A DNA stretch of 43,011 bases from a virus: positions 1 to 43,011 of IMG/VR virus record IMGVR_UViG_3300021168_000051; one strand, 5' to 3'. A model generated the notes under the pieces. It ran no database searches and was not told the DNA's origin. It saw only the letters and a program-made list of their open reading frames with translations. Positions 6,688-12,663 of this stretch are shown here, one piece after another (within the stretch, counting starts at the first letter, position 1; the number at the start of each line of letters is the position of its first letter). The position numbers were made by a program, and so were the translations under genes.

Positions 6688-6744
6688 GTTCACTTCATTA
6701 TTGTTAACTCCGCCTCCTACCAATTGCTTGTCAAGTATTATTTG

Positions 6745-6759
6745 TATTGCGATGCAATA
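6745..6759. promoter_or_regulatory. Dyad TATTGC-N3-GCAATA, copy 1
   Basis: A perfect 6-bp inverted repeat with a three-base centre, repeated with a different centre at 7117-7131. Two identical half-site pairs in a noncoding region are the usual appearance of an operator for a dimeric regulator; the regulator is not identified. Confidence 0.4.
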
Positions 6760-6873
6760 ACTGTAGCGACAGTTCTACATTAACTATTCTTAATGTAGCA
6801 TGTCTTGACAGCGTTTACACACGTTATGTGTTGTACTGTACTATATCACTATATCCCCTAATCCCTCCCTGAG

Positions 6874-6890
6874 TGTTACCGTCTGTAACA
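6874..6890. promoter_or_regulatory. Dyad TGTTAC-N5-GTAACA
   Basis: A perfect 6-bp inverted repeat with a five-base centre in the control region. It could be an operator; only one copy is seen, so the support is weak. Confidence 0.25.
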
Positions 6891-7116
6891 TTGGTGCCAG
6901 TCTCTCACATCTTCCATTTGTCAAGTGAAATCTTTTCATCTATGTTATGTCTCATTATCTCTTGACTTGGCTGGACTTAACATAATGTATTTCACAGCTT
7001 AGATCCTAGCCCAGGGGTACCCGGGGGAATGCTTTTTGCGGCTGGCCAGGTACCGAATTCCCTCACCAGAAAATTAAAAAAGTAGTAGCCTGAAAAGTAG
7101 CCTGTTACTTACTTTA

Positions 7117-7131
7117 TATTGCAGCGCAATA
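7117..7131. promoter_or_regulatory. Dyad TATTGC-N3-GCAATA, copy 2
   Basis: Second copy of the dyad found at 6745-6759, with centre AGC instead of GAT. It lies about 107 bases upstream of the sigma70-like promoter and could regulate rightward transcription. Confidence 0.4.
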
Positions 7132-7237
7132 ATATCCCACGTAAATGTACCCTGTGGGATACACTTTCAACTAGAAATTGATCCCTCTAATAGTAGGCAG
7201 ATTACGACTCAAAACTATTTTCTAAATAATTTAATGC

Positions 7238-7267
7238 TTGACATGACTAGAAGACTTATGATATATA
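7238..7267 (+). promoter_or_regulatory. Sigma70-like rightward promoter
   Basis: A perfect -35 hexamer TTGACA (7238-7243) is followed after 18 bases by TATATA (7262-7267). It points rightward, toward the structured leader and the late gene cluster, giving a predicted 5' untranslated region of roughly 430 bases before the ATG at 7709. It suggests that host RNA polymerase transcribes the virion genes. The spacer is one base longer than optimal. Confidence 0.45.
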
Positions 7268-7407
7268 CTACTCAATACACACTTCAGAATAATTGTCAAT
7301 AGATTTTCAAACATTAAGTTTTGTAAAGAAGTGTTAAGATTCCCCATTTTTCATTTTTAATTTGCTCGGTAGTAGTATAGGACATAAGATTTTCATAGAT
7401 ATTCCTT

Positions 7408-7433
7408 TTCTTATTCCGGACTCGGAATAAGAA
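7408..7433 (+). ncRNA. Leader hairpin A
   Basis: TTCTTATTCC (7408-7417) pairs perfectly with GGAATAAGAA (7424-7433); one more G-C pair closes the loop to a GACT tetraloop. No U-run follows, so it does not look like a terminator. It directly precedes the three-armed element at 7439-7528. Confidence 0.5.
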
Positions 7434-7438
7434 TCTTC

Positions 7439-7528
7439 AAGAATCTTTCTAGTTTCTTCCGGAAACACTGTTAGGAGTGTTTCCTACAGAAACACGACAC
7501 TAAAGTTTAGTGTCTTAGAAAGATTCTT
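7439..7528 (+). ncRNA. Three-armed leader structure with alternative pairing
   Basis: A perfect 13-bp outer stem (7439-7451 with 7516-7528) encloses two perfect hairpins: 9 bp at 7461-7469/7476-7484 and 9 bp at 7496-7504/7506-7514 around a single central base. GTGTTTC at 7477-7483 can alternatively pair with GAAACAC at 7489-7495, so the first inner hairpin has a competing partner. This amount of exact pairing in 90 bases is far beyond chance. It lies in the predicted leader of the late transcript; possible roles are antitermination, RNA processing or a protein-binding site. It could instead act as DNA. Confidence 0.6.
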
Positions 7529-7530
7529 AG

Positions 7531-7545
7531 AGAATCAATAACTTA
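7531..7545 (+). repeat. 15-bp direct repeat, copy 2
   Basis: Exact second copy of AGAATCAATAACTTA (first at 6646-6660). The pair could be binding sites for one initiator or regulator, or the scars of a duplication. Confidence 0.5.
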
Positions 7546-7591
7546 ACTATCTTTCCCGCCTCCACTTCGCTTGGGGCTCCGTTCCGGCGAA

Positions 7592-7681
7592 CTATAAATT
7601 ACCATTATAGCGTCGTCGTGGACTCGCGTCCTACAGGACGCTTATCGCCGTATACCGTCCAGGTATCCTGCGATAGTCCAC
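7592..7681 (+). ncRNA. Second leader structure: hairpin plus three-way junction
   Basis: A 6-bp hairpin (7592-7597/7605-7610) is followed by a three-way junction. P1 pairs 7618-7624 with 7675-7681 (7 bp). P2 pairs 7626-7631 with 7636-7641 (6 bp, TACA loop). P3 pairs 7644-7648 with 7670-7674 (5 bp) and is extended past a symmetric internal loop by 7652-7656 with 7662-7666 (5 bp). The element ends 27 bases before the first late start codon. It does not match any riboswitch or ribozyme class I know. Confidence 0.58.
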
Positions 7682-7708
7682 TCCTAAGACATTAATAACT
7701 AAAAGAAT

Positions 7709-8143
7709 ATGGATAAATCCAGAGAATACGACTCGCCGAATAAGAACATCTACGGACCCGGAGTAAAGGCTAACCATTCATCGGAGTCGCCTAGCGTTGA
7801 CTCCGATTTGGACCATAGCCAGGCAGACGAGCCTCTCGCTAACGTTCCCCCTCCGCAGGACCCTAACCTGTCCGGGATGACCCCCACAGAGGGGGTTTAT
7901 ACCTGGCTCGCCGGTTCTATGGACGGTTGGGATGAAAACGATGACTACCGGACGTACTTTGAGAGATCTATCGGCTGCGACGGGATGCTCTGCTGTGACT
8001 CCGCAGACGGCGATTACGACGATAACGGTGGCCACCCCACGGGGGTAGGCCATCCCTACGGCCATCACGGCCCTGCGACCGCTGGAACGCGTCCTAATGC
8101 GTCTGAGTTCTCTATCGGCCCCGTCATTATGAGACGGATCTAG
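7709..8143 (+). CDS. First late-cluster gene, acidic hypothetical protein (144 aa)
   Basis: The first gene after the control region. Its ATG has only a weak upstream purine tract, so translation may depend on the structured leader just before it. The product is acidic and low in hydrophobic residues, with Asp/Gly/His-rich stretches (GWDENDDYRTYF, GDYDDNGGH, HPYGHHGP) and a Cys pair at CCD. No family recognised. The following three small genes have similar Gly/His-rich composition, which suggests a set of small virion or accessory proteins. Confidence 0.65.
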   Translation: MDKSREYDSPNKNIYGPGVKANHSSESPSVDSDLDHSQADEPLANVPPPQDPNLSGMTPTEGVYTWLAGSMDGWDENDDYRTYFERSIGCDGMLCCDSADGDYDDNGGHPTGVGHPYGHHGPATAGTRPNASEFSIGPVIMRRI

Positions 8144-8146
8144 CAT

Positions 8147-8464
8147 ATGGGTAAGTTTAACCATAACTCCGGAGTTACTCAGACTCCTAAGCATATCCTG
8201 AATATGGTCGATTCTGGCGTACCGCACAATAAAGCTCCTGCTCACCAAGGTTCCGGTATTCCGGATGAAGATATGCTCGGTAGCCATACTACCGATCATG
8301 TTGTACTGCACAATGCCCATCCTCATACGGAGCACTCCGTAGGGTACGACGGGGATGTCGGCTATACGAATCACGGGTTTGAGGCGATTCATATCCGCCA
8401 CGGCGGACGAGATAAGAATCCGGAACATCATCCCCCGTCTGGACTATTTGACGGTATATCGTAA
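8147..8464 (+). CDS. His-rich hypothetical protein (105 aa)
   Basis: Begins MGKFNHNSGVTQTPKHIL. Roughly one residue in six is histidine, spread along the chain (HNAHPHTEH, HIRHGG, HHPPSG), which could bind metal ions or be a structural feature of a virion protein. It starts three bases after the previous stop and overlaps the next start. Unknown family. Confidence 0.65.
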   Translation: MGKFNHNSGVTQTPKHILNMVDSGVPHNKAPAHQGSGIPDEDMLGSHTTDHVVLHNAHPHTEHSVGYDGDVGYTNHGFEAIHIRHGGRDKNPEHHPPSGLFDGIS

Positions 8465-8757
8465 TGTCGTCCCCTTTCCAACCACTTAAAGCTCAAGCTA
8501 CGACGGGTAGACCCGTCAAAGGTCTTACATCAATGCCTTCGATGAATGCTGTGGAACCAGCACAGACGATGACTAAGGCGGCAGGATTGCCGCATCCTTC
8601 TATGAATAAGGGTAATGGACAAGCATTCGGTACTATGACGGCAAATAAGGTTGCCGGAGCATTTACGCACGAGACTCGCGGCGGTTCTGCTCCTGTCGGT
8701 GAGACACAAGGCATTCATATGCACGATACCGTACCTCACATTAAGATGCACCCTTAG
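8464..8757 (+). CDS. Hypothetical protein (97 aa)
   Basis: ATG overlaps the stop of the previous gene (TAATG), and the next gene starts directly after its stop (TAGATG). Composition is rich in Pro, Met, Thr, Gly and His, with a C-terminus ending IHMHDTVPHIKMHP. No domain recognised; it belongs to the block of small genes that precede the terminase genes. Confidence 0.6.
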   Translation: MSSPFQPLKAQATTGRPVKGLTSMPSMNAVEPAQTMTKAAGLPHPSMNKGNGQAFGTMTANKVAGAFTHETRGGSAPVGETQGIHMHDTVPHIKMHP

Positions 8758-9117
8758 ATGGCTATAACCGCAGGACAACAAGCCGGTAAGGCTCCCTATC
8801 AGATTGCTGGCGCGGAGGCTGTAGCGCCTATACGTCCCGGCAACTCCACATCAGCCGTAACACCCACAGCGTCTACTACGAGTACTCTACCAGTAGATCC
8901 CCAGGGTAATGCTTACGGAGCCTATAGATTCACCGCTTCAGGTTCGATCTGGTTTGGATTCGGTTCCGGCCCGGCTACGCCTGGCGGAGCTAACGAATAT
9001 CTCGTAACTGTCGGCGTAGTGCTTGATTTAGTACCGCCGCCAGGAACCACACAATATACAGCAATATTTGATGCGGCAAGTACTGCCGGATCTCTTTGCT
9101 GCGTCGGCCTTTATTAA
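8758..9117 (+). CDS. Hypothetical beta-rich protein (119 aa)
   Basis: An Ala/Gly/Thr-rich chain with beta-strand character in its second half (GAYRFTASGSIWFGFGS, YLVTVGVVLDLVPP, YTAIFDAAS), ending in SLCCVGLY. It resembles small phage head decoration or fibre proteins in composition, but I cannot name a family. The next gene has its own ribosome binding site (GGAGAGGA). Confidence 0.6.
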   Translation: MAITAGQQAGKAPYQIAGAEAVAPIRPGNSTSAVTPTASTTSTLPVDPQGNAYGAYRFTASGSIWFGFGSGPATPGGANEYLVTVGVVLDLVPPPGTTQYTAIFDAASTAGSLCCVGLY

Positions 9118-9139
9118 TAATCAATCCTGGAGAGGATTT

Positions 9140-9439
9140 ATGAAGATTGATCTATTCGCGCACATTCTTGATCACGAAGATACGCCCATTGAGGAAAATG
9201 GGGAAAAAGTTACAGCAGCGACGGCATTTAAGAGGGCTCTTCTAGCCGCCGAAACGACTGCACAGAATAAGCTGGAGCATTTTGAACTCTGGCTAAAAAT
9301 TAAAGCTGCGAACGCTGAAACAGAATTCAGTGTCGCAGAGGTGGCTTTGCTAGACAAAGCTATAGCGTTCTTTCCTACGCTCATTCATGGCCGTCTTTCT
9401 CACCTACTGGCCAATAAAACACAAACAAAGGTAAATTAA
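9140..9439 (+). CDS. Helical hypothetical protein (99 aa)
   Basis: The ATG at 9140 is preceded by GGAGAGGA, so the longer frame from 9068 is rejected. The chain is mostly helical and acidic (HILDHEDTPIEENGEK, AAETTAQNKLEHFELWLKIKAA, VALLDKAIAFFPTLIHGRL). It resembles small adaptor-like phage proteins but no family is certain. Confidence 0.65.
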   Translation: MKIDLFAHILDHEDTPIEENGEKVTAATAFKRALLAAETTAQNKLEHFELWLKIKAANAETEFSVAEVALLDKAIAFFPTLIHGRLSHLLANKTQTKVN

Positions 9440-9442
9440 GAA

Positions 9443-10279
9443 ATGGCTGCTGGACCTCTACTTGCTGCACAAGCACAAACTACTACGACTACGACTGGTA
9501 CGGGCTCGTTGACTATTGTCAATTCAGTCCCGGCAGGCGCTCCCGCAGGTTCTACTACTTTCGCAGCGGCATTCGCTCCGACTGGCGTATTCCCTGTTCC
9601 TAATATTTTCTACGCTATTGTTGACGCTTCAGGTAATATCGAAGCAGGATACGGTACGCTTACGTCTGCGACGGTATTGACTCGTGATTTCGTGATATTC
9701 GCTGGAGTTGCTAATAACACTCCTCCGTTCGTCCCGGCCTTCGTCGGTACTCCTACTGGTTCGTTCATTAATCTGGCTGCTGGTACTGCTAACGTATTCT
9801 CTAATCCGGGATTGCTCTCACAGGTCACTCCGTATCAGCAAAGGTTCCCTAACTTCACTGGTAATCAGCAATCGTCTGCACAAGATGGCGGCATTACTGA
9901 AGATATCATGCAGGGTTCCTTCCAAGGCACTATCACCAATGGTGGTGCTGGTACTGTTGGAACGGTTAACTATAAGGTCTCATCCAACGGCGAAGTGCAG
10001 ATTAGCTTCCCCGCTGCGTTGACTAATAACTCCGCAGGCACGACTTCCGTACTGACTGGCGTTCCGTCTTATTTGTCTAACGTTACTACGCAGACTGTTC
10101 CGGCTGTTGTCGTGTCTAACGGCGCGAACGCTCTCGGTGCAGTAGTTGTGACTGCCGGGGCTACTCCGACGAGTACTGGTACGTTTACCTTGCAGCAAGG
10201 CACTCCCTTGACTGGCACATTTACAACTGCCGTCGCTAACGGTTTCCCGACTTCATCTTTCGTGTATACGCTGCACTAG
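9443..10279 (+). CDS. Thr/Gly-rich beta protein, possible virion decoration (278 aa)
   Basis: The sequence is rich in Thr, Ala, Gly and Val with repeated beta-strand patterns and almost no charged residues, typical of secreted or virion surface beta-structure. The N-terminus (MAAGPLLAAQAQ followed by a Thr run) is not a clear signal peptide. The gene lies upstream of the terminase, apart from the main virion block, together with other small beta-rich genes. A head-fibre or decoration role is an inference from composition and context. Confidence 0.6.
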   Translation: MAAGPLLAAQAQTTTTTTGTGSLTIVNSVPAGAPAGSTTFAAAFAPTGVFPVPNIFYAIVDASGNIEAGYGTLTSATVLTRDFVIFAGVANNTPPFVPAFVGTPTGSFINLAAGTANVFSNPGLLSQVTPYQQRFPNFTGNQQSSAQDGGITEDIMQGSFQGTITNGGAGTVGTVNYKVSSNGEVQISFPAALTNNSAGTTSVLTGVPSYLSNVTTQTVPAVVVSNGANALGAVVVTAGATPTSTGTFTLQQGTPLTGTFTTAVANGFPTSSFVYTLH

Positions 10280-10286
10280 AAGTAGT

Positions 10287-10466
10287 ATGGCTGACACTAA
10301 GAAAACCGGAAATTTTGAGGGCAAGAGCAACAAGCTCGGCCACGGAGGCCGGGCTGCTCAACTCAAAGCGGCGGGTGTTCCGGGGGGTGTGATTGGCGCA
10401 ATAGCTCGCGCTAAGCACGCCGCTCCCGGACAAGCACATTACCACGGCGGTCATCATTCCGGGTAA
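10287..10466 (+). CDS. Small conserved-type phage protein before terminase (59 aa)
   Basis: A 59-codon frame starts with an ATG at 10287 and ends in TAA at 10464-10466. It reads MADTKKTGNFEGKSNKLGHG and continues RAAQLKAAGVPGGVIGAIAR, ending in a His/Gly tail. The composition and position just before a small-terminase-like gene resemble short proteins seen in other podoviruses. Its last codons overlap the open frame of the next gene, which lacks a standard start; a +1 frameshift at the stop would join them. Confidence 0.62.
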   Translation: MADTKKTGNFEGKSNKLGHGGRAAQLKAAGVPGGVIGAIARAKHAAPGQAHYHGGHHSG

Positions 10467-10524
10467 AACCGCGACGACGTGGAAGGAAGGTCAGTCAGGT
10501 AACCCGGCTGGCCGACCTAAAGAC

Positions 10525-10857
10525 GTGCGCACACTTCAAGTCCTCAAAAGTGATCTTGAACTTGCAGTCCGCGAAAAACTTAGCCCGAGTCGAGTATCCT
10601 CTGTAGTTAATCGTCTGCTAGATATAGCGACGAGTGACAAGAGTACAGATAAGGATGCGATAGCCGCCGGAAAGGTAATCCTAGATATGGCTATTTCTAA
10701 GTCAGCCGTACAAGAGCCGATAGAAGGTAAGTCCGGTCTTAAAATTGTCATCGAAACATTAACATTGCAGCAAGCTCCAGTGAAGATTGAAGCGAAGCCT
10801 ATAGAAGTAGAATTCACAGAGATAAACGAGCGTAGTAACGCTCCCGAGATAAAATAA
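10525..10857 (+). CDS. Terminase small subunit-like protein (DUF5681-like N-terminus)
   Basis: The GTG at 10525 is the first standard start in this frame, but the frame is open back to 10405, and the codons just upstream encode WKEGQSGNPAGRPKD, the hallmark of DUF5681-type proteins found next to large terminases. True translation must therefore begin further upstream, perhaps at ATT 10456 (GGCGG five bases before it) or by +1 frameshift from the 59-aa gene. The rest is helical (VLKSDLELAVREKLSPSRV, AIAAGKVILDMAIS) with an acidic C-terminus. Role: likely DNA recognition for packaging. Confidence 0.65.
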   Translation: MRTLQVLKSDLELAVREKLSPSRVSSVVNRLLDIATSDKSTDKDAIAAGKVILDMAISKSAVQEPIEGKSGLKIVIETLTLQQAPVKIEAKPIEVEFTEINERSNAPEIK

Positions 10858-11051
10858 TGGATAAAGAAATTCCAGTTCATATGGCGGCGTCTACAGGACG
10901 AGATGACCAGTGGACTATAAAAGATCAAGAAGCTGGTGGGAATATTTCGGGGTATGACCCCGACGCAGACATTTACATGGTTCCTGACTTTCAAGGTGCC
11001 TCGGGGCAGGGGGCCAACCAATCCACAGATCGACCGAAGGGATCAGGCTAA
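10857..11051 (+). CDS. Small hypothetical protein (64 aa)
   Basis: ATG overlaps the stop of the terminase-small-like gene (TAATG) and its own stop overlaps the next ATG. The product is hydrophilic (MDKEIPVHMAASTGRDD, ISGYDPDADIYMVPDF) and ends in a Gly/Ser/Lys-rich tail. No family recognised. Confidence 0.6.
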   Translation: MDKEIPVHMAASTGRDDQWTIKDQEAGGNISGYDPDADIYMVPDFQGASGQGANQSTDRPKGSG

Positions 11052-11401
11052 TGTTTCAGCAACGTCAACTTAATGACGTTTACCAGCTAATGGAAGTTAG
11101 TGTAACTGCTCCCTTTACAATTGGTAGTATTGCACCAAACGTAGGTCAGCATATTAATGTAACCTGTAGTATTGGCGGAACTGGTGTCGAACCAGCACAA
11201 TTTAATTTAGGCGATTCGTTAGAAGTTATTTTTTCATCTAATTTTGGTTCATTAGCAGGTTTTAATTATCAGGCGTGGCCTGTAAGTGCTGGTGTTGCAC
11301 AAATCGTATTTAATAATAGTAGTGCCGGAACGATAACACCTAATGCGAACGGCACGGCTACTATTATAGCAAAGCGTATTACACCACAGTTGATGTCATA
11401 A
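11051..11401 (+). CDS. Tandem paralogue 1 of 3, beta-rich virion-type protein (116 aa)
   Basis: First of three adjacent genes with the same plan: an N-terminus MFQQRQLNDVYQLMEVS, a beta-rich middle containing FNLGDSLEV, and a C-terminus with GTITPNA and IIAKRITP. The copies at 11401 and 11761 share these positions (RQxN, LxEVS, LGD, ITP, AKR) but differ widely between them, indicating old duplication with divergence. Few charged residues and many Thr/Ser/Asn suggest a capsid decoration or spike protein. Confidence 0.68.
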   Translation: MFQQRQLNDVYQLMEVSVTAPFTIGSIAPNVGQHINVTCSIGGTGVEPAQFNLGDSLEVIFSSNFGSLAGFNYQAWPVSAGVAQIVFNNSSAGTITPNANGTATIIAKRITPQLMS

Positions 11402-11751
11402 TGTTTCAATCACGACAGATTAACGAAATCTATAATCTCGTAGAAGTCAGTTTTGCTACATTTACACTAGCTGCGTCAAATGCTGGTACTACATTCACGC
11501 AAAATACAAACTTTGTGTTAAATAATTTGAATTCACCATTTAGCGTAGCTACATTTGCCTTAGGCGATATTATTGAGTTATACCCGTCAGCTAGTGTAGG
11601 TACTGTTGGGGGATTAGTAATTCAGGGTACGCCTACTAGCACACCGGGCCAACTCACACTCGCCGTATTTAATCGCTCTGGATCTACAATTACTCCAGGA
11701 GCCGGTCAATGGATTTGTGTTGCTAAACGTATAGCGCCTAATTTGTTTTAA
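11401..11751 (+). CDS. Tandem paralogue 2 of 3, beta-rich virion-type protein (116 aa)
   Basis: Begins MFQSRQINEIYNLVEVSFAT, keeps FALGDIIEL in the middle and ends STITPGAGQWICVAKRIAP, aligning end to end with its neighbours. ATG overlaps the previous stop (TAATG). Most differences from the flanking copies are in residues 20-55, which could be a variable surface. Confidence 0.68.
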   Translation: MFQSRQINEIYNLVEVSFATFTLAASNAGTTFTQNTNFVLNNLNSPFSVATFALGDIIELYPSASVGTVGGLVIQGTPTSTPGQLTLAVFNRSGSTITPGAGQWICVAKRIAPNLF

Positions 11752-11760
11752 GGATGATAA

Positions 11761-12114
11761 ATGTTACAGCAGCGACAAGTTAATGATATTGAGCAATTAA
11801 TAGAGATTAGTTATGCTCCGGCAGTTAGCCCTGGATTAATTGGCAGCGCATTTGGTGCTACTAGTGTTACTGTATCTTGCGTTCTTGGTAATGCATTTGG
11901 CGTGTCTAAAGCTACTTTTCAGTTAGGTGACGAATTAGAAGTACAAGTACCAGCAGCCGCAGCGCCGGTAGTCGGATTAGTTATTACAGCTTTACCGACT
12001 ACTACGCCGGGCCAATGTACAATTTCGTTTGTGAATTGTTCGGGCGGTAATATAACACCGACTAGTGCTACGTATGTGATTATAGCCAAGCGCTATACAC
12101 CCACGGTGATCTAA
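11761..12114 (+). CDS. Tandem paralogue 3 of 3, beta-rich virion-type protein (117 aa)
   Basis: Begins MLQQRQVNDIEQLIEISYAP, has FQLGDELEV in the middle and ends NITPTSATYVIIAKRYTP. AGGATG upstream serves as a weak ribosome binding site. Same length and motif order as the two preceding genes. Confidence 0.68.
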   Translation: MLQQRQVNDIEQLIEISYAPAVSPGLIGSAFGATSVTVSCVLGNAFGVSKATFQLGDELEVQVPAAAAPVVGLVITALPTTTPGQCTISFVNCSGGNITPTSATYVIIAKRYTPTVI

Positions 12115-12158
12115 TGGCGACGAAATTGAAAATTTCTAGCGCGGTTACGGAGTAACCT

Positions 12159-12359
12159 ATGCCTGGACGAACTATTAAAATTGGCACTGGCCCAAGGTCG
12201 GGACAATCATTCGATGTAGATAAGCCTGCTGCGGCTCCCGGCGGCACGAATCCGGAAGGCGAACAGGAAACGGTCGATCAAGCTGTCGAGCGTATGGCCG
12301 GTACACCTACAAATGCCGGAAGACAATCACAGTCCACAGATCATATGAATCAGTATTAG
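12159..12359 (+). CDS. Small hydrophilic protein (66 aa)
   Basis: GGAG lies upstream of the ATG. The protein is Gly/Pro/Gln-rich (MPGRTIKIGTGPRSGQSFDV, then an Ala/Pro stretch) and likely disordered. It sits between the paralogue cluster and a membrane protein gene whose ATG follows its stop directly. Unknown function. Confidence 0.58.
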   Translation: MPGRTIKIGTGPRSGQSFDVDKPAAAPGGTNPEGEQETVDQAVERMAGTPTNAGRQSQSTDHMNQY

Positions 12360-12650
12360 ATGGTTAATGCATTTTTTGCGAAATGGATTAACTTCCTAAA
12401 CGGTAGTCCGTATTTCGTAAGTTTCCAAGTACATTGCTGGATCATGTGTACGCTAGTTTACCATCTCGGTAAAGTAGTTCCGATCATTCCCCTCGCCGTA
12501 GTGATGACAGCTATTACTGCATGGAAAGAGTTTTACTGGGATCACAAGAATGAGCCGAATCACAACGCCTTCCCACAAGGTATAACCGATTTCGGTTCGT
12601 ATCTAACCGGCACCGCACTCGCACTAGTCTTCACATATACTAACACCTAG
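12360..12650 (+). CDS. Small membrane protein (96 aa)
   Basis: Two to three hydrophobic segments are visible (about residues 15-40, 41-52 and 80-94), with the hydrophilic stretch WKEFYWDHKNEPNHNAF between the second and third. It starts directly after the previous stop (TAGATGG). It could be a second holin or an entry-related membrane protein; the recognisable holin is elsewhere at 28933. Confidence 0.6.
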   Translation: MVNAFFAKWINFLNGSPYFVSFQVHCWIMCTLVYHLGKVVPIIPLAVVMTAITAWKEFYWDHKNEPNHNAFPQGITDFGSYLTGTALALVFTYTNT

Positions 12651-12663
12651 CGGAGAGGCAAGG

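Larger units (their letters stand above)
6409..7708. other. Gene-free divergent control and origin region (1.3 kb)
   Basis: No credible gene is seen on either strand. The region is AT-rich and separates all leftward from all rightward genes. It contains, in order: the AATAGCATGT/GTTTAAAC repeats, three DnaA boxes, a TATTGC-N3-GCAATA dyad at 6745-6759 and a second at 7117-7131, a TGTTAC-N5-GTAACA dyad at 6874-6890, a short GC-rich island with two GGTACC sites (7016-7060), a 12-bp-period AGTAGCCTG pair at 7084-7104, a sigma70-like promoter at 7238-7267, and structured elements from 7408 to 7681. Confidence 0.8.

Noticed and set aside
7016-7060. Cloning-site-like island with GGTACC, CCCGGG, GGTACC and GAATTC
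   Set aside because: Only about 11 bases match a common vector polylinker and the flanks are ordinary phage-like sequence. Contamination would give a longer match; checking against vector databases would settle it.
7778-8431. Long open frame on the minus strand opposite the first late genes
   Set aside because: It is antisense to two well-formed genes, has an unnatural composition and no upstream binding site.
9140-9140. Upstream start at 9068 for the 99-aa gene
   Set aside because: It would overlap the previous gene by 50 bases, while the ATG at 9140 has a strong ribosome binding site.
12114-12155. 13-codon frame after the third paralogue, with TAATG coupling
   Set aside because: Too short to support; it may only be a leader for the next gene.
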